From: CBDIDH01 sp965277595
GTDB lineage: Bacteria; Planctomycetota; Planctomycetia; Isosphaerales; Isosphaeraceae
Direction of reading: 5' to 3'
DNA: 64,000 nucleotides
Assembly (NCBI GenBank): GCA_965277595.1
Contig: CBDIDH010000002.1
Coordinates: 310,001 to 374,000, forward strand
A program made the position numbers and the translations under genes. Under the pieces are notes generated by a model that saw only the letters and a program-made list of their open reading frames with translations, was not told the origin of the DNA and did not search any database. Below, piece after piece: positions 37,691 through 47,323 of the stretch. The stretch's first letter is position 1, and every line of letters starts with the position of its first letter.

Positions 37691-37821
37691 TGTCTCTTCC
37701 TGGTCGATTTCCGGCGTCTCGGTCGCCCCGATCGATCGATCGATCGAGCCGCCGCGCAGCCCCGTTGTTCAGGATAGAGCCTTCCCACCCGCCGAGGTTC
37801 ATCTTTACTTGGGGAATCTCA

Positions 37822-37925
37822 ATGACCCATGACCCATGACCAATGGCCGATGTTTGGATTCTCTCCTTGATTTCCGATCATGGTTCCTCGGTCATCGGTC
37901 ATCGGTCATCGGTCTTCGGTCATTC
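37822..37925. repeat. Inverted heptamer-repeat element, copy B
   Basis: The left arm has tandem ATGACCC units (37823-37850). The right arm has four tandem CGGTCAT-type units (37885-37925). A 35-base spacer separates them. It lies upstream of rtcB, in a 430-base gap that otherwise shows nothing coding. Confidence 0.75.
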
Positions 37926-38121
37926 ATTTCCCCCCAGAACCCAACCGACTCGCGTCTTCAAAGCGGCCACCTCGCCTTTGTCGCAACAGGCTTTCCACGC
38001 AGTCTTTCCCGCTCGCGCCGCGTCTCGTTTTCAGAGCGGGCCACGCACAGTCGGATAGGTCCGCGCGCATCGCGCCTCAAAACCGATCATCTCATCTCGA
38101 TGTCAATGGATTTTCACCAAC
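37926..38121. other. Intergenic remainder before hypothetical gene
   Basis: About 195 bases between the repeat element and the next gene. No RNA gene, promoter or coding sequence could be supported; open frames here are Arg/Ser-rich and uninformative. Confidence 0.35.
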
Positions 38122-38796
38122 ATGGCTTCGCTCTGGTTCGTTTTCAGTGTCCGCGACCATTCGACGATCGGCCAGGGTGCGCCGGTGTCGGGGCTGAACC
38201 CCTCGTGGACCCTCTTCAAATCACTCGACACCGGCGCCGATTTTTCTCCGAGGCCGACGATTCTTGAAGTCGGCCAGGGCATTTACAAGTACCCACACGA
38301 CGCTGAGGCGTCTGGCGACGCCGTCGGCCAGATTGACGTTCTGGGCGGAACGTCCGCGCCGGCGACGCTCACGACCCACGTTCTCAATCCCGCCGACCGT
38401 TATCTTGACCAGTTCATCACCCGCGATCGAAGCCGATTGATCACCGCGTTCAACCCGTCCGGTCAGGTCAATCTCGCGCCTGGTGGTCTGGATGCCGTGC
38501 CGATTGAGACCGGCATCAACGCCCGCCAGGCCCTCGCGCCGATCCTCGCCGCCTCGGCCGGTTCGATCTCCGGCGCGGGGACGGGCTCGATCGTCATCAC
38601 CGGCGGCGGCACGACCCTCACGCGGATCACGGCCCAGACCGACCCATCGGGAAATCGGTCGACGGTCCACCTGAACCTTCCCCCCGCGCAGTTGGAAACG
38701 AACCCAATCTCTCCGGCGCTCCTTTCCAGCCCCTATTTCGCGATCACCTATTTCCCCGCCGATTACTTCCCGACCGGCCTTCCCCCTCACCCTTGA
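38122..38796 (+). CDS. Hypothetical protein (224 aa)
   Basis: The product begins MASLWFVFSVRDHSTIGQG and contains beta-rich sequence with TLFKSLDTGADFSP and GQIDVLGGT. Composition and codon use look like true coding DNA. It ends with an unusual tail PYFAITYFPADYFPTGLPP. No signal peptide or membrane helix is clear. It resembles orphan proteins with phage tail- or virion-like beta modules, but I cannot assign a family. It stands alone between repeat elements. Confidence 0.5.
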   Translation: MASLWFVFSVRDHSTIGQGAPVSGLNPSWTLFKSLDTGADFSPRPTILEVGQGIYKYPHDAEASGDAVGQIDVLGGTSAPATLTTHVLNPADRYLDQFITRDRSRLITAFNPSGQVNLAPGGLDAVPIETGINARQALAPILAASAGSISGAGTGSIVITGGGTTLTRITAQTDPSGNRSTVHLNLPPAQLETNPISPALLSSPYFAITYFPADYFPTGLPPHP

Positions 38797-38897
38797 TTGA
38801 TCCACGGCGTCGCGCCGCGCTGCCGCCTGGTCGTTCTCGCCAAGAAATGAAGGACCGATTCCCGCAAAAACCCGGGACCCTTCCGTCGGTCCTTCCC

Positions 38898-38939
38898 TTT
38901 GCCCTTTGTCCTTTGTCCTTTGTCCTTTGCCCTTTGCCC
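38898..38939. repeat. Heptamer tandem repeat TTTGYCC x6
   Basis: Six exact-length tandem copies of a 7-mer (TTTGCCC, then three TTTGTCC, then two TTTGCCC) lie in the gap between the hypothetical gene and the AIM24-like gene. It has the same period as the inverted elements but a different unit sequence and no inverted partner. Confidence 0.85.
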
Positions 38940-38974
38940 TCAAGGCAACGAAGTAAATCCGCTCGTCCCGGTCC

Positions 38975-39727
38975 TCAACCCCCCGATCCCCCCTTGGGCA
39001 GGAACGGAACCAGTTGACTGGCAAAACCGGGAAGCTGGCGAGTCTGAATATAAAGTCGCCCAGGCCCGCGATACCGACAGACGAACCCCTCGCCCGAGAG
39101 CGCGGATTGCACCATCCCCTTGAGAAAGCCGCCAACCCCCTGCGTCTTTCCCGTCGCCTTTTCCAGGCGATACTCGACCGACCCTTCAAAGGCGACGATA
39201 TGGCCGGTGTCGACAATATATTCCTCGCCCGGCGCCAGGTCCTTCGTGTGGATCGCCCCGAAGGACGAGAGCAAGAGCATGCCGCTCCCTTGCACGGTCA
39301 GCAAGAACATCCCCTCGCCCGACATCATCCCGCGCAGGCTTCCTTGCACGCCGATCGTCAACCGGGGGTCGCCCGCCAGGTAACTCCCCGGCTGCACGAA
39401 AAACTTCGAACCGGTCATCTCGACCGACAGGATATCGCCAATCGACCCCGGCGCCAGCGTGATCTCGCCTGGTCCCGACTCCGCCGTGAAGGTCGTTCGA
39501 AATAGCGACTCGCCCCCCATCGCGCTTTTCATCGCGCCAAAGACCCCGCCGCCCGACATCTTCGCCTCCAGCTTGATCGTCGGCGACATGCTCACCATCG
39601 CCCCCGACTCCGCCATGACCTGTTCGCCCCTCTCCAGCGAGACGACCGCCAGGCTGAACGACGGCTGATAGAGGATCTCGTGTCGCAACGTCCACCTCCG
39701 ATTTTTAACGTTTCCTTGCATCCACAA
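38975..39727 (-). CDS. AIM24/TIGR00266-family protein
   Basis: This protein of up to 250 residues is built from glycine-rich beta repeats. It shows the family start LERGEQVMAESGAMVSM and later GEEYIVDTGHIVAFEGSVEY and GLVCRYRGPG-like segments. Members form a tryptophan-RNA-binding-attenuator-like beta fold; bacterial roles are unclear, while the yeast homologue is a mitochondrial protein. The start is uncertain: ATG at 39727 or 39721, and the family usually begins close to HEILYQPSFSLAVV. It is monocistronic. The family call is good. Confidence 0.85.
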   Translation of the reverse strand: MWMQGNVKNRRWTLRHEILYQPSFSLAVVSLERGEQVMAESGAMVSMSPTIKLEAKMSGGGVFGAMKSAMGGESLFRTTFTAESGPGEITLAPGSIGDILSVEMTGSKFFVQPGSYLAGDPRLTIGVQGSLRGMMSGEGMFLLTVQGSGMLLLSSFGAIHTKDLAPGEEYIVDTGHIVAFEGSVEYRLEKATGKTQGVGGFLKGMVQSALSGEGFVCRYRGPGRLYIQTRQLPGFASQLVPFLPKGGSGG

Positions 39728-39926
39728 CGTTGGACCTCCACCCGCTCGGCGGGGTCGCCGCCCAGGATATCAAACAAAACGGCGGAATCCATGCCCTTGC
39801 GTTTTTACCGGTTTCCGCCTCCTCGCTCCAACCAAACGAAGCCAGTTTCCCGAGCAAGCTTCCGAAGGCGCCCTGACCAAACGAAGCCAACTTGAACCGG
39901 GAATTCGACGTTTTTCCAACGCGAGG

Positions 39927-40036
39927 TATGACCGATGACCAAGGACCGATGCCCGAAAATTTCCGAAGAATATCCCCGTTCCGCGCTCAACACGGCGTGT
40001 CTCTATCGGCCATTGGTCATTGGTCCTTGGCCATTC
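39927..40036. repeat. Inverted heptamer-repeat element, copy C
   Basis: The left arm is ATGACCGATGACCAAGGACCGATG (positions 39928-39951, 24 bases, mostly 7-mer units). The right arm contains TCGGCCATTGGTCATTGGTC units at 40006-40026 and continues to 40036. The spacer is about 55 bases. It lies in the gap between the AIM24-like gene and the end of uvrA; no protein-coding sequence is supported in that gap. Confidence 0.7.
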
Positions 40037-40124
40037 TTTAGAAGGAAACGAAGCCAACGTCCCGCCCCAAATCGATAAACCAAGCCAGTTCGCGTTTTGA
40101 TAGGTTTTGTTCCGAAAGGATTGT

Positions 40125-42917
40125 TCAGTCGCGACGATCAAGCCAGTCCGCCAGAACCCGACCGGTCGGCGTCTTGGCCCGGGCAACGGTCTCGGGCGTC
40201 CCTTCGGCGACGACCTGGCCGCCTTGAGATCCCGAGCTGGGACCAAGGTCAATGATCCAGTCGGCGGCGGCCATGACCTCGGGACTGTGCTCGATCACGA
40301 TCAACGAATGACCCAGGGTAATCAGCGAGTTCAAGGCATCGAGCAGCTTCACCGTGTCGGCCGGGTGCAGTCCGGTCGTCGGCTCGTCGAGGAGAAAGAG
40401 CGTATGCGACTTGCCCGCCCCTCGGGTGATCGCTCCGGGCGTGCTCGCCAGGTAGCTCGCCAGTTTCAGGCGCTGCGACTCACCGCCGGAAAGCGTCGGC
40501 GCGGGCTGACCGAGCCGGACGTAGTCCAGGCCGACGTCGATCAACGGGCGCAGTTTCGCCTGCACCTTCGGTCGATTCTTGAAGAACCCAAAAGCCTCGC
40601 GCGCGGTCAGGTCCAGCACCTCGGCGATGTTCCGGTCGCGATACCTGATTTGAAGCGTTTCGGGGCGATACCGCGTCCCCTTGCACTCCGGGCATCGGAT
40701 CATCACGTCGGGAAGAAACTGCATGTCAATAATTTTGAACCCGTTCCCCTCGCAGGCCGTGCAGCGTCCCCCCTCGACGTTGAAGCTGAACCGGCTCGCC
40801 CCGTAGTTCCTCTGCTTCGCCTCGTGCGTCGCCGCGAAGGTCTTGCGAATCTCATCAAAAGCTTTCAGATACGTCACGGGGTTCGATCGCCCCGACCGTC
40901 CAATCGGCCCTTGATCCACCAGCACAACGTCATCGAGCACCTCGGCTCCCGTCAAGGCTTCAAAAGGCTCGGGGGGCAGGCTCTCCTCGTTCCGCAATCG
41001 CCGCAGGGCAGGATACAACGTGTCTTCGATCAGGGTACTCTTTCCCGACCCGCTCACGCCGGTAACCACACAGAAGAGGCCGAGTGGAAACGTGACATCA
41101 ACATTTTTGAGGTTATGCCCGCGCGCTCCCGAGAGCCTTAAACCCTCGGACCGTCCCGACCGCCTCCTGTCGGGAATCGCCAGGGCCTTGCGCCCCGTCA
41201 AGAAGTCCGCCGTGATCGATCCTTTGGCGTTATCAAGGTCTTCGGGTTTCCCTTGAAAGACGACCCTTCCGCCCGCCTCCCCCGCGCCTGGGCCGATATC
41301 GACGATCCAGTCCGCCGCGCGGATCAGGGCGAGGTCGTGCTCGACGAGCACCACGGTATTCCCCACATCACGGAGTTCCTTGATGATTCCAATCAACCGG
41401 CCGACGTCCGTCGGGTGCAGGCCGACCGACGGTTCATCCAGCACATACAAGGTATTCACCAGTCCCGACCCCAGCGCCGAGGTCAGGGCAACCCTCTGCG
41501 CCTCGCCTCCCGAAAGCGTCCGCGCCGGGCGGTCCAGGGTCAGCTCACCCAGGCCGATCCGGTCGAGATAATCGAGCCTCGTCCTCGTCTGATTGAGGAT
41601 CTGCCGGGCCACCGGATTCTCGGCCCGCGCCAACGCCAGACCTTCGAGAAACGCCCTCGCCTCACCGACCCTGCTCGCCGCGACCTCCGCGATGTTCCGC
41701 CCCTCCAGCCTGACCGCCAGCGCCTCGGGCCTGAGCCTCGCGCCAAGGCAAACGGGGCAGGGGGTATACCCTCGCCAGCGACTCAGAAAGACGCGGACAT
41801 GCACCTTGTACGCTTTTCGCTCCAACCCTTTGAAAAACCCGCGAAGGCCCGCGAATCCGTGCGCGGGAACCCCCTCGACGATGCGGGCCACCTGCTCGGC
41901 CGTCAACTGCTCGAACGGCAAATTCAAGGGGAGTCCCAGCTTCGGCGCGGCGGCGATCAGATCGCGGTTCCAGCCCGAATGCGCCGGGGTCGTCCAGGGG
42001 GCAATCGCCCCCTCGCGCAGGGTCTTCGATCGGTCGGGAACGACTCGATCCATATCCAGGTCAACCACCAGTCCGAAGCCTTCGCAGGCCGGGCAGGCTC
42101 CCAGCGGATTGTTGCTCTGAAAGAGTCGCGGCTCCGGCTCGATGTAATCGCGCCCGCAATGCCCGCATCGCCAGCCTTGATAAAAGGTGACGACCCGATC
42201 CTCGGCCACGATCCGACACCGCCCCAACCCCCTGGCAAAGGCCGTCTCGATCGAGTCGAGCCGCCGGGCCGTCGGGTCCGACCCGCGCACAAGGCGATCG
42301 ACGACGACATCGACCGGCTCATTCCCGAAATCGGGCAAGGGGCCTTCCCCGATCGAGAGGACCTGATCGCCCGATCGAATCCGCGTGAATCCGTCCTCGC
42401 GGAGGGCCTCCGCAAGCGCCTCGCGGTCGGTCTCGGGCAGGATGTCGAGCGGCGAGACGATCAGGTAGCGAGTCCCTTCGGGCAGATCGTCAATCGCCGC
42501 CTCGACGGTCGCGGGCGAGGCGGGTTGAACCGGGTGGCCACACGTCAGACAGACCACCTTACCCAGCTTCGCATAAAGAAGCGCCAGGTGATCCTGAACC
42601 TCGGTCACCGATCCCACGGTGCTCCGGCTCGACCGCCGCGAGACCCCTTGCGAGACGGCGATGGCCGGCGGAATTCCCTCGATCCGGTCGGCATCGGGCT
42701 TGTCCAGCGTTTCGAGAAACTGGCGCGTATAGGCCGAAAATGTCTCGATATAGCGGCGCTGACCTTCCGCATACAGCGTGTCAAACGCCAGGGAGCTTTT
42801 GCCCGACCCGCTCACGCCGGTCAGGACAATCAAGCGGTTGATCGGCAGATCCAGGTCAATCCCCTTGAGGTTGTGAACCCGCACCCCTCGAAGCCGGATC
42901 TCGCGATTTCGGTCCAC
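40125..42917 (-). CDS. uvrA: Excinuclease ABC subunit A
   Basis: UvrA is the damage-sensing ATPase of nucleotide excision repair. The 930-residue product has two ABC modules, with Walker A GVSGSGKSSLAFDTLY near the start and GVSGSGKSTLIEDTLYP in the second half, and two LSGGE signatures. Zinc-binding cysteine sets are visible (CGHCGRDYIEP with CPACEGFG; CTACEGNGF with CPECKGTRY). The length equals the usual 930-950. uvrB and uvrC are not in the window. The ATG at 42917 starts the canonical region. Confidence 0.97.
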   Translation of the reverse strand: MDRNREIRLRGVRVHNLKGIDLDLPINRLIVLTGVSGSGKSSLAFDTLYAEGQRRYIETFSAYTRQFLETLDKPDADRIEGIPPAIAVSQGVSRRSSRSTVGSVTEVQDHLALLYAKLGKVVCLTCGHPVQPASPATVEAAIDDLPEGTRYLIVSPLDILPETDREALAEALREDGFTRIRSGDQVLSIGEGPLPDFGNEPVDVVVDRLVRGSDPTARRLDSIETAFARGLGRCRIVAEDRVVTFYQGWRCGHCGRDYIEPEPRLFQSNNPLGACPACEGFGLVVDLDMDRVVPDRSKTLREGAIAPWTTPAHSGWNRDLIAAAPKLGLPLNLPFEQLTAEQVARIVEGVPAHGFAGLRGFFKGLERKAYKVHVRVFLSRWRGYTPCPVCLGARLRPEALAVRLEGRNIAEVAASRVGEARAFLEGLALARAENPVARQILNQTRTRLDYLDRIGLGELTLDRPARTLSGGEAQRVALTSALGSGLVNTLYVLDEPSVGLHPTDVGRLIGIIKELRDVGNTVVLVEHDLALIRAADWIVDIGPGAGEAGGRVVFQGKPEDLDNAKGSITADFLTGRKALAIPDRRRSGRSEGLRLSGARGHNLKNVDVTFPLGLFCVVTGVSGSGKSTLIEDTLYPALRRLRNEESLPPEPFEALTGAEVLDDVVLVDQGPIGRSGRSNPVTYLKAFDEIRKTFAATHEAKQRNYGASRFSFNVEGGRCTACEGNGFKIIDMQFLPDVMIRCPECKGTRYRPETLQIRYRDRNIAEVLDLTAREAFGFFKNRPKVQAKLRPLIDVGLDYVRLGQPAPTLSGGESQRLKLASYLASTPGAITRGAGKSHTLFLLDEPTTGLHPADTVKLLDALNSLITLGHSLIVIEHSPEVMAAADWIIDLGPSSGSQGGQVVAEGTPETVARAKTPTGRVLADWLDRRD

Positions 42918-43338
42918 TCTAATCTTGCCTCCCTGCCGATGCCCGAGTGCGTCGCCTGGCTCGCCCGACTGTCATCCTACCGGGCTTTCTTGCCCCTCGC
43001 CAATCGAGGCGATACCTCGCGGGTCAACCGGGGTTTCCTTGAGTAGGGAATGCGAGCGACCCCCTGTCGATCCTTAATTTTTTTCGGGATCTCCCAGGTT
43101 CGCGCCGCGACCGCCTCCCCAGACATTTCCTCAGACCGAACTCCTTGATTGACAAAGACTTTAGCAAGTGGCCAGGGCCGGGACGCGTTGACACCCGGCC
43201 CGCGGTCTCCTATAGTTTCTGAGGGAATCGACGCGAATGCATCCACCATTCACCCCGCGTCTCCCCGTATCTTGATCTGTGGCGCAAGGACGATCTTTCG
43301 GGGAAAGGCCTTTTCCCCCGTTCGCCGAGACCCGGTTC
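42918..43338. other. Divergent intergenic region between uvrA and the Ser/Thr kinase
   Basis: About 420 bases that must hold promoters for both divergent genes. A short AT-rich patch near 43,075-43,090 is visible, but I could not identify a convincing promoter pair or a LexA-type box. Confidence 0.35.
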
Positions 43339-46300
43339 ATGCCCGACGATCCCGAACCGCTCCCACCCCCCGAGCGACGCGACGCCACGGGTTCGTGGCG
43401 CGGGAACGTGCCGGATCGTCCGGCCGATCCCGTGTCCGGCGACCCGCCGACGATCCGGTCCGGCGGTCGACCGCTGGGCGGGTCGGGCCTGGCCGTCGGC
43501 TCGTCCTCGCAACGGGTTCGGATGATCGACGGAGACCCAGTTGTACCGTCGATCCCGGTTCCCTTACCCGGTCCCGGCGAGCGGATCGATCTTTTCGAAC
43601 TGATCGAGCCGATCGGCATCGGCGGCATGGGCGCGGTCTTCCTCGCGCTTGATACACGGCTCGATCGTCAGGTTGCCCTGAAGATCCTTCCGCCCGAGCA
43701 GGCGTACGATCCCGAGGTTGTCCAGCGGTTCTATCAGGAAGGGCGCGCCGCGGCCCGGCTCGATCACGAGAACATCGCCCGGGTCTTCACGATCGGCCAC
43801 GACGCCCGGTTTCATTTCATCGCCTTTGAATATATTGAAGGAACCACGGTCCGCCAGCGGGTTGAGCGCAACGGCCCCTTGCCCGTCGCCGAGGCGATCA
43901 ACTTCACGCTCCAGATCGCCGACGCGCTTGTCCACGCGACCGAGCGCGGAGTCGTCCACCGCGACATCAAGCCGTCGAACATCATTGTGACCCCGCACGG
44001 CCGGGCCAAGCTCGTCGACATGGGCCTCGCCCGCCGGTTCGAGCGCGGGGGCGACGACGGCCTGACCCAGAGCGGGATGACCCTCGGGACGTTTGACTAC
44101 ATCAGCCCCGAGCAAGCCCGCGACCCCCGCGACGTCGACGTCCGCAGCGACCTCTATTCGCTCGGCTGCACCCTCTTTCACATGCTCGCCGGGCGTCCCC
44201 CGTTCCCCGACGGCACTGTCCTGCAAAAGCTCCTTCAGCATCAGGAAGAACCTCCGCCCGACGTCCGGGGGGCAAACCCCCTGGTGCCGGCCGTCCTGGC
44301 GAACATCCTCGTCAAGCTGATGGCCAAGGACCGCGACCGCCGTTATCAGACGCCGGAGCAGCTTGTTCGCGACCTCCTCACCGTCGCCGGCGCGCTCGGC
44401 CTGCGGTCGGTCAGTCCCGAGGGTCTCGTCTGGCTCTCGTCCGAGATCCGGCCTTCGTGGGAGCGTCATCTCGTCTGGGGCATTCCGACTCTCGTTTTCG
44501 CCGCCATCGTCTCGATTCTGGCCTACTGGGGTCAGGCAAGCACAACGACGTCAGCGCCGGCCGTTGACCCGATCGCGATCCGTCCCCCGCCGATCCGCAA
44601 GGCGGAACGCGAACGGGTTGACACCCCCGGCCCCAATCGCGCCGGACTTCCCGTCAGTGCGTCCGAGCCAAATCCGGCCCCGCTCGCGGTCGAGTCGCGG
44701 AATCGTGCGCCGGTTCGGGAAATCGCGGTCGAATCGACCGATGACCTTCTCGGCGCGATCGCCTCGGCCGCGCCGCGCTCGGTGATCGTTTTGACCGACG
44801 CGGGGCCTTACGATCTTGGCGTCGGCCCTGGCGGCAATCGTGCCGCGAACAGGCGCCTTGAGGGCCGCGACCTGACGATCCGGGCCGCGGCCGGGGTCCA
44901 TCCCGTGCTCAGGATCGGTCGCGATCAGCCGATTGCCTCATCGCCTCGATCGGCCCTTCTCGACTTCCAGGGGGGTCGCATCACCCTCGACGGCCTCGAA
45001 TTCGTCATCGACGCGGGCAACCTTCCCGGCCCGCTCGCCGCCGTCCGGGGGGAAAACACCGAGCTAACCTTCCTCCGCTGCGCCTTCCGACGCCCCGGTG
45101 CCTTTGCCGGTCAGGGGCTTGATTCCGCGTCAACACGCTCGGCCGCGATCGATTCCCGGTCAACGCCCCCTTCCGAACACCGGGGCGACCGTCCCGCGGC
45201 GCTCTCGATCGACCGCTGTCATTTCGATGCCGGTCAGGTCGCCGTCCGCACTTCGGGACCGGCTGATGTGACCCTGCGCGACTGCTGGCTCGCCGCGTCG
45301 AGCCCGGCCATCTGGTGCGACAACTCGGCGGCCAGTGCCCCTGTCGCCGCCGACCTCCGGCTTCGACACCTCAGCGTCCTGGCCGGCGAGGCCCCCGTCT
45401 TCCGGTTTGACCGGACCGACGCCCGCGTCTGGCTTGACGACTCGGTCATCGCCGCCGCCGGAGAGGGCGAGAGCACGCTCGTGGCCACCGACCGCCCCGA
45501 TTCCCTCTCCTGGCGAGGTCGCGGCAACCTCTACGCCCGGGTTGGCGTTTATCTTGCGTCGACACTTGCCCCGCCCGGCCGCGAGGCTGTCCGCGACCCG
45601 CTCCGCTGGCGCGAAACGCCCGAGGGCGTCCGCGAGACCGGCTCGTCCTTCGAGACCCAATCCGTCTGGGACGATCCCGACCCCTTGCAAGACCTTGCCG
45701 AAGGCTTGCCGAACCCCGCCCGCGCCTTTCGTCTCGTCGCCGGCCACGCCGGTCTCGCCGACGTCGGCGCCCGTTCCGATCCTTTCGGCCCCGCCGTCCC
45801 GCCCCCCGGCCTGCTCGCCTCGAACACCAGCCCGAGCGCGAACCCTGTTCCGAAACCCCTACCGTCGTTCAAGGCCATTTCTCCACCCAAGCCAACCCCC
45901 GTTCCGGCACCGATCGCTCCTCGCCCCGCGCCCCCCGAGCCATCGCGTCCCGCCGCCGACCCGATGCCTCCGGCCGAGGAAGCCGCCTCCTTGCCCGAGA
46001 TGCCGCCGATGCGGGTCGACGCCCTTCCCGAAATGGTCGTCATGCCGCCGACCACGCCAACCGGCGAGCCTCGTGAGACAGACACCCCCGCCCCGGCCGT
46101 CGCCGTCGTGACACCCGCGCCCGTTCGTCCCGATCACCCGGTTTTGCGCACGCGTGACCAGTTGCTCAACGCCCTTGCCGAGCCCAACGCGCAGGGAAGG
46201 CCGCTGCACGTCGCCGCCGATGCCGATTGGGAGTTGCCTTCCGCGACCGTTCGCGCCACCGGTTCCTGGAGGATTCAGGCCGAGCCGGGACCGACCCGTC

Positions 46301-47250
46301 CCCGCCTCCGCTTTCTCCCCGCCCCGGCCGAGCCAAACGGGGCGACCGCCTGGACCGTGATGATCGCCCTGCGGTCGGGATCGCTTCAGCTTGAAGGTTT
46401 CGACGTGATCCTGCCGCGCGAGAACGCGCCCCGACAGGGCCGCTGGGCCGCCTTCGCCGTCTGGCCGGCAACCGACCTGAGCCTGATCAACTGCACGGTC
46501 ACCGTGGAAGGGGATCAGGTCGCCTCGGCCGTCGTCTCGGTGGAAGCGGGCGACGAGGCCGCCGATGCTGAAGCCATGAACGGCGCCGAGGCGTCGGCCT
46601 CGACGGTTCGAATTCACGACAGCCTCATCCGCGCCGGAGGGGATATGATTGACGTCGCCGCGGGGCGTCGGCTTGTCCTGGAGATGGACAACGCCGTGGC
46701 CTCGACCTCCGACGCACTTGTTCACGCCCACGGCACCCCGCGCGGTCAGACGCCCGATCGGCTCACGCTCACGCTTCGCCAGGTCTCCGCGCGGATGGCT
46801 GGCGGACTCGTTCATCTGGAAAGCACGGCGGCCGAGCCGGAATTACCCGTCGCCGACGTGAACGCGCGTTACAGCCTTCTGGCCACCTCGCCGATCGACG
46901 CCCCCTTGATCCGCGTCGACGGCCAGGACGCCACCGAGACGATGCGCGACCGGATCGTCTGGGAAGGGCAGGGGGTCGGCTACCATCAGATTTCCACGTA
47001 TCGCCGCGATCAGTCGTCTCAGGTCGGCGCCGTGCCGACGAACTACAACCGCTCTGACTGGACGGTCGCGGCCGGCACTCGTGAACAGCTCCCGATTCAT
47101 GGCGACCTCAAGTTCCGCCGCGAATGGGCCCCCAACCGCGCCGCCTGGACCCTCCGCCGCGACGATCTACGCCTCAACAAGGACAGCCCCGCTCGCTCCT
47201 CCGGCCCCGACCTCGACCACATCCCCGATCCCCCGGCTGATCCACTCTGA
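43339..47250 (+). CDS. Membrane Ser/Thr protein kinase with large extracytoplasmic beta-helix-like region
   Basis: Measured from the ATG at 43339 (GTG at 43279 is an alternative), the product is 1303 residues. A disordered Pro/Arg leader is followed by a Hanks-type kinase at about 85-350: glycine loop IGIGGMGAV (92-100), VALK lysine at 115, catalytic HRDIKPSN (207-214), metal loop DMG at 227-229 in place of DFG, and SPEQA in the activation region. These residues indicate an active kinase. One transmembrane helix lies at about 378-398. The remaining 900 residues contain two stretches with periodic beta strands like right-handed parallel beta-helices, joined by a Pro/Ala linker near 840-940. 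It is likely an envelope-sensing kinase. The ligand and substrates are unknown; the architecture is frequent in planctomycetes. Confidence 0.9.
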   Translation: MPDDPEPLPPPERRDATGSWRGNVPDRPADPVSGDPPTIRSGGRPLGGSGLAVGSSSQRVRMIDGDPVVPSIPVPLPGPGERIDLFELIEPIGIGGMGAVFLALDTRLDRQVALKILPPEQAYDPEVVQRFYQEGRAAARLDHENIARVFTIGHDARFHFIAFEYIEGTTVRQRVERNGPLPVAEAINFTLQIADALVHATERGVVHRDIKPSNIIVTPHGRAKLVDMGLARRFERGGDDGLTQSGMTLGTFDYISPEQARDPRDVDVRSDLYSLGCTLFHMLAGRPPFPDGTVLQKLLQHQEEPPPDVRGANPLVPAVLANILVKLMAKDRDRRYQTPEQLVRDLLTVAGALGLRSVSPEGLVWLSSEIRPSWERHLVWGIPTLVFAAIVSILAYWGQASTTTSAPAVDPIAIRPPPIRKAERERVDTPGPNRAGLPVSASEPNPAPLAVESRNRAPVREIAVESTDDLLGAIASAAPRSVIVLTDAGPYDLGVGPGGNRAANRRLEGRDLTIRAAAGVHPVLRIGRDQPIASSPRSALLDFQGGRITLDGLEFVIDAGNLPGPLAAVRGENTELTFLRCAFRRPGAFAGQGLDSASTRSAAIDSRSTPPSEHRGDRPAALSIDRCHFDAGQVAVRTSGPADVTLRDCWLAASSPAIWCDNSAASAPVAADLRLRHLSVLAGEAPVFRFDRTDARVWLDDSVIAAAGEGESTLVATDRPDSLSWRGRGNLYARVGVYLASTLAPPGREAVRDPLRWRETPEGVRETGSSFETQSVWDDPDPLQDLAEGLPNPARAFRLVAGHAGLADVGARSDPFGPAVPPPGLLASNTSPSANPVPKPLPSFKAISPPKPTPVPAPIAPRPAPPEPSRPAADPMPPAEEAASLPEMPPMRVDALPEMVVMPPTTPTGEPRETDTPAPAVAVVTPAPVRPDHPVLRTRDQLLNALAEPNAQGRPLHVAADADWELPSATVRATGSWRIQAEPGPTRPRLRFLPAPAEPNGATAWTVMIALRSGSLQLEGFDVILPRENAPRQGRWAAFAVWPATDLSLINCTVTVEGDQVASAVVSVEAGDEAADAEAMNGAEASASTVRIHDSLIRAGGDMIDVAAGRRLVLEMDNAVASTSDALVHAHGTPRGQTPDRLTLTLRQVSARMAGGLVHLESTAAEPELPVADVNARYSLLATSPIDAPLIRVDGQDATETMRDRIVWEGQGVGYHQISTYRRDQSSQVGAVPTNYNRSDWTVAAGTREQLPIHGDLKFRREWAPNRAAWTLRRDDLRLNKDSPARSSGPDLDHIPDPPADPL

Positions 47251-47257
47251 ATTGCGG

Positions 47258-47323
47258 GATGACCAATGAGCAATGAGCAATGAGCAATATCTTGCTTCTT
47301 TGGTCATCGGTCATCGGTCATTT
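47258..47323. repeat. Inverted heptamer-repeat element, copy D, overlapping a gene end
   Basis: The left arm is ATGACCA followed by three ATGAGCA units (47259-47286). The right arm has tandem TCGGTCA-type units (47301-47323). The spacer is about 14 bases. The right arm supplies the last five sense codons and the stop codon of the MnmE-like gene. Confidence 0.75.

Noticed and set aside
35786..37777. A 660-codon plus-strand frame across the esterase end and rtcB
   Set aside because: It is antisense to rtcB, spans a terminator and shows no protein features.
39770..40252. Minus-strand frame of 160 codons after uvrA
   Set aside because: It crosses the uvrA stop region and repeat copy C; the sequence is Arg/Trp-rich without features.
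41253..43046. A 597-codon plus-strand frame opposite uvrA
   Set aside because: It mirrors uvrA codons on the other strand and contains no recognisable motif.
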